Below are positions 7,440-13,400 of a stretch of 13,400 nucleotides of DNA, one piece after another. Source of the DNA: an uncultured Bacteroidales bacterium (GTDB lineage Bacteria > Bacteroidota > Bacteroidia > Bacteroidales > UBA932); the NCBI GenBank assembly GCA_946408295.1, contig CAMJRT010000014.1, positions 1 through 13,400 on the forward strand, written 5' to 3'. The stretch's first letter is position 1, and the number at the start of each line of letters is the position of its first letter. The notes under the pieces are model-generated. The model did not search any database. It saw only the letters and a program-made list of their open reading frames with translations, and had not been told where the DNA came from. The translations under genes were made by a program, and so were the position numbers.

Positions 7440-8123
7440 ATGAGAGAGAACACCACCTTACTATTGGAAGAGATGCGGGGCAAAATGACCGCCTACGCCC
7501 TTCAGTTCAGTTATTACCTGAGCAACCTCTGCGTCAAGACCGATGCCGTCGCCCTGCTTTCCATCGAAGTGGAGATGGGTGGGCGCACGGTCCATCTGGA
7601 AGACGCCGCGGCGGCCGGCATCGAGGATGACACCCATTATTTCTTCTACCCCAAGGACAAGAAACTGCTCCCGATGCTGGAGCAAGGGATTCTGAAAGCC
7701 CATCCCGAATTCAAGCTCTCCCATCAGAAAGTGGAAGAGGCACCCGAAGAAAACGACGAACAGATTATCGCGGAAATCCCCCCGGTGGACAAGGACCGTC
7801 ACCAACAGTTGAAAGACGCCGTCGGTACGCTCGCCGACAACTGCAAATCCCAGATGGACGCCAACAGCCAGCTCTACAACGGGCGCATCGCTCTCACGCT
7901 GACCGGCGCGAGCGCGGATGACCAGAAACAGGCGAAAGACGCCGCCCAGGAAATCTGCGACTGGCACAACGACCTGGTCAAGCAATACCGGGAAAGCAAA
8001 GAAAAAGAAATCGACGATGCCTACGCCGCGTGGCAGGAAGGCAATGCGCAACAAAAGAGCCAGCAAAGCGAACAAGAGCAGGCTCAGGGCGAAGACACGA
8101 AGTTCAATATGAAAATGAGTTAG
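7440..8123 (+). CDS. Unknown protein between PAAR-like tip and VgrG
   Basis: A 227-residue cytoplasmic protein I do not recognise. Residues 1-100 look like a small alpha/beta domain (helix MTAYALQFSYYLSNLCV, strands ALLSIEVEMGGRTVHL and DTHYFFYP); residues 100-118 are acidic; 118-200 are helical with coiled-coil character (two helices joined around residue 165); the last 25 residues are a Gln/Glu/Lys low-complexity tail. It is acidic overall. It sits exactly where proteobacterial T6SS carry loading chaperones or adaptors (DUF4123, DUF1795, DUF2169), but shows none of their motifs. Inference: an adaptor that helps mount the tip or the VgrG extension. The VgrG ATG follows its stop after 2 bases, so both are co-translated. 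No signal peptide or membrane segment. Confidence 0.6.
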   Translation: MRENTTLLLEEMRGKMTAYALQFSYYLSNLCVKTDAVALLSIEVEMGGRTVHLEDAAAAGIEDDTHYFFYPKDKKLLPMLEQGILKAHPEFKLSHQKVEEAPEENDEQIIAEIPPVDKDRHQQLKDAVGTLADNCKSQMDANSQLYNGRIALTLTGASADDQKQAKDAAQEICDWHNDLVKQYRESKEKEIDDAYAAWQEGNAQQKSQQSEQEQAQGEDTKFNMKMS

Positions 8124-8125
8124 TT

Positions 8126-11100
8126 ATGGCGGAGATTAAAAATGTTTACTGTCTTGAACTGATTCCCAGCTCCGGCAGCAGCGTGCAGCTTTACCCCGGA
8201 AAGGTGGTTTCGGACATCACGATGGACAGCAAGAAATATTCATTGAGCCTCAACTCATTGGATTTCACGAAAAGGGTATACGAACCTTGCCACGTCACGG
8301 CGGATATCAAGATAGCGATGCTCGAAAACACCCAGTCGTTGCCGACGGTCGACAAGACGGTGAAGTACTTCGAAGATTTTAAAAGCCTCTCGCTCAAAAT
8401 CGTCAGCATCGAAATGTCCGGCCCGGGCGGACACACCATCAAATTTGTGAAAGAAGTTGGAACTCTCGGAACGAACTATATCATTATGGACACCCGCCCC
8501 ACCTATCGCACCGGCGGAGGCTCTACGGCGATGAGTGTGATTTTGGACATCTACAGTCCTGATTATTATTTCACGCGCAGGAGGTACAGCAAGACCTATA
8601 CGGGCGTGAAGCTGGGCGAACTGATCGATGCGGCCGTCACTTCTTTCGGTCTCGGCTCGAAGTTGACGGTGATGCACAAGTACCAGACCTTCCTCTCCTA
8701 CGAAAATTCACAAAAAAAGGATGAGAAAGGGAATCCCGTTCCGGAGGAACTCATCCAGCCCTATCTGGTCCAATACAACGAAAGCTTCTATGAACTGATT
8801 GCCCGCACCGCCAACCGTTGCGGCGAATGGTTGTATTTCGAGGATGGCCAGCTCTATCTGGGATGGAAAGCCAAGCGGGGAAGTTTGGGTGATACGACCT
8901 TGACGGCCGATCAGTTCCAGAGCGCCTCTTTCCGAAGCCGGTGTAAAGAAGAAACGACAGACGCCATCACTTCCGTCAGCCGAAACCCGATAGGGACGGA
9001 TGCGGCAACCGGAAGCTGGAACTACAATATGGAAATGTCCGCCGATGAATACCTCTATCCGTTGACGAAAGACCAATTCGACAGTGCTTCAGGCTGGCGG
9101 GACACCGAGAAGAGCCGTTTTTCAACCCTTGTCGCCCAACTGCTTTCCAGCGATTCCTTATACAAAGGTCTCATCGATTTCGGTTTCAATATCGCCAAAT
9201 CGGAGGCCACTTACGCCCAGTTTGCCGACAAGACCAACAAGAAGCAAAACAAAACCTATTTCCAGAATATCGCCGATGCGAAACTGGACCGTTACAACGA
9301 TGCAAAAGACAGCGCAACAACCGTCACTCCGTTCAGCACCAACCCCAGTTTCAAGCAGTTGGAAGCGAATTTCAAGAATAACGTCAATCTGGACTTGTAT
9401 AAGAACGTGAGAAACTTGCAGCTTGAATTGGACAGCAAGATTCTTGACTTGGACCTGGGAGGAAAACTGCAAGCGCTTCAAGTGGGCAGCATACTCAAAA
9501 TCCCCGCAATGTCGGGAGATAATTTGTATATGATTACGGAAGTCTGCGGAACAGATGAAACAGTGGGTGATACCCGCACCGAGTTGATGACCGCACGAGC
9601 CGTTCCCATTGATAAAGACAAAAAGGCGATGATTCCCCTCGCCCGCAAGCAGGACTATGTACCCCGGGGCGAACAGCAATACGGCTACATCGTCGATGCC
9701 GACGACCCGCTCCGCCTCAACCGGGTGCGCATCCGCTTCTCCTGGGAAGCTTCCAACAGCGAGGGTTCTCCCTGGGTGCGCATGGCGACACCTTACGCCA
9801 GCAAAGACGGGGCCGGTGTCTTCTACACCCCTCAGAAAGGGGACGAAGTCGTCTTGCAGTTTGCCGGAGGCAATATGGAAAGGCCGGTAGTGATTGGCTC
9901 TGTTTATAACAGCGCGAACACGCCCGCCTATGGCAAACACTTGTACGACTGGGTGTTCCGAACCCCCCACGGGCATGTTATCAAAACGACCGATTATTCG
10001 GATATTATGGCGTTCGTCGGCGGTCTCATACCCGCTATCGGTTTTGCCCGTTCATTCGCCCCGGCCCTCGTCAGTTGCCCCGTCGGCGAAGACAACGGAG
10101 CGAAGAAACTGTTGGGGGCGATGCAATTCACCGATGCATACGGCATATACAACGTATGCCTGGACTCCGCCAAGCGGCAGGTCGCTATCGCCTCCCCTTT
10201 CGGAGATGTCACGATTGATGCGTACACGGGCATCACCATCAGCGCCCCCAACGGAGATGTGAAGATTGTCGGCAAAAATGTGGAAATCGTAGCCAACAAC
10301 AACCTTACCCTCACCTCCGGACAGAACATCAAGAACAAATCCATCAACGCTCTGGCCAGAGGAAATATGAGCGCAGGAGATTTGGGCAAGGAAGTGCTCA
10401 AATCCATTTTCTACGACAACATTCTGAAAAAAGCGCTGGACCTCTCGCTGCTGAGAACCATCTTCGAGACATTTGTCAAGCCCATCGAGGGCACCCTGAC
10501 GCTCAAGTCGCATCGCTTTGTCAAGTTGGAAGCCGGCAAAGGCGCCGCGCACATTCCATCCTCCGCCTACAAACGTCCGAGCGAGGGAGCTTTCGGCAAA
10601 CGAGAAATCACCCTGCGCAAACTGACAAGCTCCATCGAAAGGCTGGACGGGTACATCGACGCCGTCGTTGATACATACCGGGCGAAGTTCAACAACATCC
10701 ACGAAAAGAGAGTCGATGTGATGGATGACATTGTCTTGATTGACAATTTTGTCATCAGCAGCGACGCTATTATCCAGCGCGGGCACGCAGACAATGTACG
10801 GGAATACAGTTTGGATGACATCACGAATGCCATTCCTGAGGCGGCACGGGCCCATATCTCGACCAGGCGTCGCAAAGCGTTACGGGACAAGATGAACGAG
10901 TTCATCAAACTCATCAACACTTTCGACAAGCGGGATGAGTTCAAGCCGTCCATACTGGGGGGCCTGACCAGCGAGTACTGCCTGCTGGACAAGATGGACA
11001 GCGTTTTCAAAGCGATTCCTAACAACGACGCTTTCAAAATTCTCAAGAAAGACACGAACGAAAAATTTGAGAATGAAGCGGCTCTCACGGAAGCGGAGAT

Positions 11101-11644
11101 TAACACGTTCAAGACGAAATACAAACGATTGTTCATCGTCAAACTGATTGAAGCCTGTATGCAGGATGCCGCCATCAAATTCGCGGACGCGACACAAGAT
11201 TTCAACCCCACTCCGGTCAGGAACAACGCCAAGCAAGGAAACGATATTCAGCCCGCCGATTGGAACAATCTTATCGCGGCCGTCATCCGCAGCGAAGAGG
11301 CAGACAACAAAGATGCCACGAAACAGGATCCGAACGGCTCGTTGGTGCAAATACTCGGAAAAATCCCCTTCGTCAAGGCTTCAGAACGCAACTTCTACAA
11401 AGCCGACAACTCGATGGGACGCATTCTGATTTCCGATCAGGAAGACGGAAATACCATCCAGATTGAAGAAGGAACGCTGGTCCGGCACGACAATACCGGA
11501 TACAGTCAGGTGCTCAAGCAGCTCAAGGAAATCTGCGGTGTCCCTGTTCAGGCGCCGGCCGACCCTCCTCAGGACAACGCCCAAGACCAGCACGTCGAGG
11601 AGAACAACGATGAGGATTGGGGTAATCTGGGGCCTCTTTTATAA
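8126..11644 (+). CDS. vgrG: VgrG (TssI) spike protein with large C-terminal extension
   Basis: 1172 residues from the ATG at 8126, which lies 2 bases after the previous stop; the frame is open further upstream but that part overlaps the preceding gene in another frame. Residues 1 to about 500 are the gp27-like/phage-GPD part (TYTGVKLGELIDAAVTSFGL, YNESFYELIARTANRCGEWLYFEDGQ in two pieces). Residues about 519-598 form the gp5-like OB domain (YGYIVDADDPLRLNRVRIRF, GDEVVLQFAGGNMERPVVIGS). About 690-735 is the beta-needle (GDVTIDAYTGITISAPNGDVKI). Between OB domain and needle lies a hydrophobic insertion (627-649). From about 740 on, some 430 residues are mainly helical and Lys/Asp/Asn rich, with no fold I recognise, ending in a short strand pair (RILISDQEDGNTIQIEEGT) and a Pro/Asp/Glu tail. 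Usual VgrG length in this group is about 600 residues. The extension may be an effector or a docking arm. Confidence 0.88.
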   Translation: MAEIKNVYCLELIPSSGSSVQLYPGKVVSDITMDSKKYSLSLNSLDFTKRVYEPCHVTADIKIAMLENTQSLPTVDKTVKYFEDFKSLSLKIVSIEMSGPGGHTIKFVKEVGTLGTNYIIMDTRPTYRTGGGSTAMSVILDIYSPDYYFTRRRYSKTYTGVKLGELIDAAVTSFGLGSKLTVMHKYQTFLSYENSQKKDEKGNPVPEELIQPYLVQYNESFYELIARTANRCGEWLYFEDGQLYLGWKAKRGSLGDTTLTADQFQSASFRSRCKEETTDAITSVSRNPIGTDAATGSWNYNMEMSADEYLYPLTKDQFDSASGWRDTEKSRFSTLVAQLLSSDSLYKGLIDFGFNIAKSEATYAQFADKTNKKQNKTYFQNIADAKLDRYNDAKDSATTVTPFSTNPSFKQLEANFKNNVNLDLYKNVRNLQLELDSKILDLDLGGKLQALQVGSILKIPAMSGDNLYMITEVCGTDETVGDTRTELMTARAVPIDKDKKAMIPLARKQDYVPRGEQQYGYIVDADDPLRLNRVRIRFSWEASNSEGSPWVRMATPYASKDGAGVFYTPQKGDEVVLQFAGGNMERPVVIGSVYNSANTPAYGKHLYDWVFRTPHGHVIKTTDYSDIMAFVGGLIPAIGFARSFAPALVSCPVGEDNGAKKLLGAMQFTDAYGIYNVCLDSAKRQVAIASPFGDVTIDAYTGITISAPNGDVKIVGKNVEIVANNNLTLTSGQNIKNKSINALARGNMSAGDLGKEVLKSIFYDNILKKALDLSLLRTIFETFVKPIEGTLTLKSHRFVKLEAGKGAAHIPSSAYKRPSEGAFGKREITLRKLTSSIERLDGYIDAVVDTYRAKFNNIHEKRVDVMDDIVLIDNFVISSDAIIQRGHADNVREYSLDDITNAIPEAARAHISTRRRKALRDKMNEFIKLINTFDKRDEFKPSILGGLTSEYCLLDKMDSVFKAIPNNDAFKILKKDTNEKFENEAALTEAEINTFKTKYKRLFIVKLIEACMQDAAIKFADATQDFNPTPVRNNAKQGNDIQPADWNNLIAAVIRSEEADNKDATKQDPNGSLVQILGKIPFVKASERNFYKADNSMGRILISDQEDGNTIQIEEGTLVRHDNTGYSQVLKQLKEICGVPVQAPADPPQDNAQDQHVEENNDEDWGNLGPLL

Positions 11645-12791
11645 ATTGAACTTGTTTTCCTTCATACCCTCCACTCGCGCAGCCGATGCCCGTATGATGG
11701 TCATCGGCTGCGGCGCGTTGGGCAACGAAGTGCTCAAGAATCTCGCATTGCTGGGAATACGCCATCTCACACTGGTCGATTTCGACCGGGTCGAGCCGGA
11801 CAATCTCTGCAAGAGCGTACTTTTTTCGGCGGAGGATGCCGCCCGGCGACGTTTCAAGGTGGATGCCGCCGCCGACGCTTTGCTGCGGTTAAATCCGGCG
11901 TTGCAGATCGAGCGTCATTACGGAGATGCGGTTTATGATCTGGGACTGGGCATTTTCGCCCGGCAGGATGTGGTCATCGGCTGCGTGGACAGCCGTTGGG
12001 CCCGCTACGGCATCAACCGCAACTGTATGCGGACGGGGGTTCCCTGGGTGGACGGCGGCATCGGCCAACTGGAAGGCACGGCCCGCGTCTTCCGTCCGGG
12101 CGAGAACTGCTATGCCTGCAACCTCGGGACGGAGGGACTGAAGGAACTCCGCCTGCGTCTCCCCTGCCCGGGCATCGTGCGCCGCAACCTGGCGGCGGGC
12201 AAGGCGGCCACCAGCGTTCTTTCCGCCTCCATCATCGCCGCCGTACAGGTGCAGGAAGCCCTCAAGCTGCTCTGCCCCGAAGCCCTTGCGGAAGGGCGCG
12301 TACGCTCGCTTTGCGGCGCCATTTTCCACTACGAAGGCGAACAGTTGTCCGGGCGGACGGCCTCCTTCCAAGCCTGGGACGAGGATTGCCCCTGCCACGA
12401 AAGATGGATGCCCGACGGCACGCTGCCGGTGGATGTGGAACAGACGAGCGTAGAACAGTTGCTGGCGCTCGCCCGTCGTGTAAGCGGAGAGGACGAAATG
12501 ACTTTGCTGCTGCGTGACGACTGCTTTGTCGATGTGGTGGAAGACCGACGCGACGGAACCCGTTGCGAGGTGATGCGCCCGGGGCGGAAAGTCGAAGCGT
12601 TTCTGGAGGCCCATCCCGCCCTGCAAGGGGCTGAGAGCGCCCGGTTTTACCAAAATGAGTGGAAAGAGGTCTCAAAAATTTTCCCATATCAAAAACTTTC
12701 ACTATCTTCGCTCGGAATACCGCAATGTGATTTCCTGCGTTTTCGCGGAAAGAAAAAGGACTATTGTTATGAGTTACGCAAACCTCTCTGA
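11610..12791 (+). CDS. E1-like (ThiF/MoeB-fold) adenylating enzyme in the T6SS locus
   Basis: 393 residues from the ATG at 11610, which overlaps the VgrG 3' end by 35 bases and has AGGAG six to seven bases upstream; an in-frame TTG at 11646 just after the VgrG stop is a weaker alternative. E1-like signature, in order: nucleotide loop GCGALG (33-38), VDFDRVEPDNL (aspartates 57 and 59, asparagine 65), a Lys at 83 before VDAAADALLRLNP, CVDSRWAR with the adenylation aspartate 127, CxxC (167/170), a Cys at 186 in the region that carries the catalytic Cys in ThiF/MoeB, and a second metal pair CPC (260/262). ATP and metal sites therefore look intact. MoeB/ThiF are about 250 residues; the extra 120 at the C terminus are unassigned. 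Enzymes of this fold activate the C terminus of a ubiquitin-like or other protein. No such partner gene is visible here. Role in secretion unknown. Confidence 0.82.
   Translation: MRIGVIWGLFYKLNLFSFIPSTRAADARMMVIGCGALGNEVLKNLALLGIRHLTLVDFDRVEPDNLCKSVLFSAEDAARRRFKVDAAADALLRLNPALQIERHYGDAVYDLGLGIFARQDVVIGCVDSRWARYGINRNCMRTGVPWVDGGIGQLEGTARVFRPGENCYACNLGTEGLKELRLRLPCPGIVRRNLAAGKAATSVLSASIIAAVQVQEALKLLCPEALAEGRVRSLCGAIFHYEGEQLSGRTASFQAWDEDCPCHERWMPDGTLPVDVEQTSVEQLLALARRVSGEDEMTLLLRDDCFVDVVEDRRDGTRCEVMRPGRKVEAFLEAHPALQGAESARFYQNEWKEVSKIFPYQKLSLSSLGIPQCDFLRFRGKKKDYCYELRKPL
12679..12710 (+). promoter_or_regulatory. Possible Bacteroidetes promoter inside the 3' end of the E1-like gene
   Basis: TATCTTCG at 12703-12710 is one base off the Bacteroidetes -7 box TAnnTTTG. 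It is preceded, after 19 bases, by a T-rich -33-like element (ttttc, 12679-12683). The stretch 12660-12768 is much more A/T rich than the surrounding coding sequence and looks like an intergenic leader. A start point near 12717 would give a leader of about 50 bases before the ATG at 12769. Moderate similarity only; the -33 element is poor. Confidence 0.35.
12731..12751 (+). promoter_or_regulatory. Small hairpin in the leader of the last gene
   Basis: tttcc (12731-12735) pairs with ggaaa (12747-12751), and inside it gcg (12737-12739) with cgc (12744-12746), with one bulged T and a TTTT loop. The AAGGA at 12756-12760 lies just 3' of it, 8 bases before the ATG at 12769, so the structure could affect translation start. 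It also lies within the E1-like reading frame. Short, so it may be chance. Confidence 0.25.
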
Positions 12792-13400
12792 AATCAGTGC
12801 CGAGATGCTGCTGAACCAGCTGTATCCCGACTTGATGGATGAGTGGAGAGTGCGTTTCAAAGGGACCTTCTACCGCAATTACAGCAACGATGCGATGAGC
12901 GTCGACGCCGCTTCGCAGGAAGTTTCCCTGGCCCGTGACGGTTTTCTCAAATTACTCCCCGCCGGCCTGATTTCGGAAGAAGGCGAGCTCCGCGAAGGCT
13001 CCTTCCCCGACAACTACCGCAAAATCAACGAAAGGGTCGAACTGTTGCGCGAGCAGTTTCTGCCGATGGACAGTTTCGTCTTCCGGCAGAGCTTGCATAT
13101 CGAACGGCAAATCAGCGAGGCGCTCGTCGAGAAAGAACTTTTTGTGTTGAAGCAATGGTTCAGCATCGAATGGACCGAGTTGAAGGACCCGATGGTCCAG
13201 GAACTGGCCCTGATGCTCCCCTACCTCAAAGACAAGCGCGGCAACATCTTCTTTGTGCGGGATTTGCTCCAAAGTATGTTGGGGTGGGAAGTCCGCCTGC
13301 ACCGGGGCGTCTGGTCGGAGAGCGACACCTCCCGCCGCCACCTGCCCCTGCTCCGCTATGAGATTATCCGGGACGGAATGGACCGCGAGACCTACCTGCG
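12769..13400 (+). CDS. Unknown protein, possible divergent T6SS baseplate subunit, 5' part
   Basis: An open frame that runs off the window end (about 210 residues seen). Start: the ATG at 12769 with AAGGA eight bases upstream, overlapping the E1-like stop by 23 bases. An in-frame ATG at 12655 exists but the added codons show none of the GC bias of the gene. The product is cytoplasmic-looking: helical start (LSEISAEMLLNQLYPDLMDEW cut short here), then FKGTFYRNYSNDAMSV and VSLARDGFLKLLPAGLIS, then long charged helices (INERVELLREQF, HIERQISEALVEKEL), and LPYLKDKRGNIFFVRDLLQSML. The RDGFLKLLP element and the order strand, LP-loop, helix bundle faintly resemble TssG/TssF-type baseplate proteins, which a subtype iii locus must carry and which are not seen elsewhere in this window. 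That identification is tentative. Confidence 0.4.
   Translation, partial: MSYANLSEISAEMLLNQLYPDLMDEWRVRFKGTFYRNYSNDAMSVDAASQEVSLARDGFLKLLPAGLISEEGELREGSFPDNYRKINERVELLREQFLPMDSFVFRQSLHIERQISEALVEKELFVLKQWFSIEWTELKDPMVQELALMLPYLKDKRGNIFFVRDLLQSMLGWEVRLHRGVWSESDTSRRHLPLLRYEIIRDGMDRETYL

Noticed and set aside
8030..8125. Extended N terminus of VgrG from an ATG at 8030
   Set aside because: This stretch overlaps the 227-residue gene in another frame; its residues are a typical basic out-of-frame read (RQCATKEPAKRTRAGSGRR), and the ATG at 8126 gives a normal VgrG beginning two bases after the previous stop.
11463..11609. Longer E1-like protein starting at 11463
   Set aside because: The codons lie within the VgrG 3' coding end and translate to a Ser/Arg/Thr-rich shadow peptide; the ATG at 11610 with an AGGAG upstream is a better start.
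12660..12788. Ubiquitin-fold (UFD-like) C-terminal domain on the E1-like protein, suggested by SLSSLGIPQCDFLRF
   Set aside because: The resemblance to the 'LGI..gD.L.v' ending of ubiquitin-like folds falls in the stretch with non-coding-like codon use and promoter features, so it may be chance.

Overview
The window (13.4 kb, moderately GC-rich, every gene on the + strand and tightly packed) is the tail-tube and spike half of a Bacteroidetes-type (subtype iii) type VI secretion system (T6SS). Four things point to Bacteroidales: the Bacteroidetes form of the sheath proteins TssB and TssC; several small TssD/Hcp tube proteins in one locus; a DUF4280 PAAR-like tip in place of a classical PAAR; and mostly A/T-rich start regions without strong Shine-Dalgarno sites. 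I see no tRNA, rRNA, insertion sequence or CRISPR.

Layout: 1-705 is the 3' end of tssH (ClpV sheath-recycling ATPase). It is followed by tssB and tssC (sheath), then two close paralogues of the tube protein TssD/Hcp. An 86-base gap holds a long RNA hairpin. Next come two short divergent genes that look TssD-like, a secreted three-repeat PEGA protein, a 587-residue coiled-coil plus beta-repeat protein, the DUF4280 tip protein, a 227-residue protein of unknown function, and a very long VgrG (1172 residues) with about 430 extra residues after the spike. The VgrG 3' end overlaps an E1-like (ThiF/MoeB-fold) adenylating enzyme. The last gene runs off the window and could be a divergent baseplate protein.

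How the parts fit: TssB/TssC form the contractile sheath around a tube of TssD. VgrG with the DUF4280 protein forms the puncturing tip. TssH disassembles the contracted sheath. The PEGA protein is exported and may belong to the envelope-spanning part, which in subtype iii lacks TssJ/L/M. The genes between the tube and VgrG (divergent TssD-like proteins, beta-repeat protein, 227-residue protein) are best read as spike, baseplate or loading accessories. This is inferred from position.

Most worth a second look: (1) an 18-bp stem between the hcp genes and the downstream genes whose only non-Watson-Crick pairs are all G.U in the sense RNA; (2) an E1-like enzyme translationally overlapped with a VgrG that carries a large uncharacterised C-terminal extension; (3) the large beta-repeat protein next to the PAAR-like tip; (4) a probable promoter buried in the 3' end of the E1-like gene.
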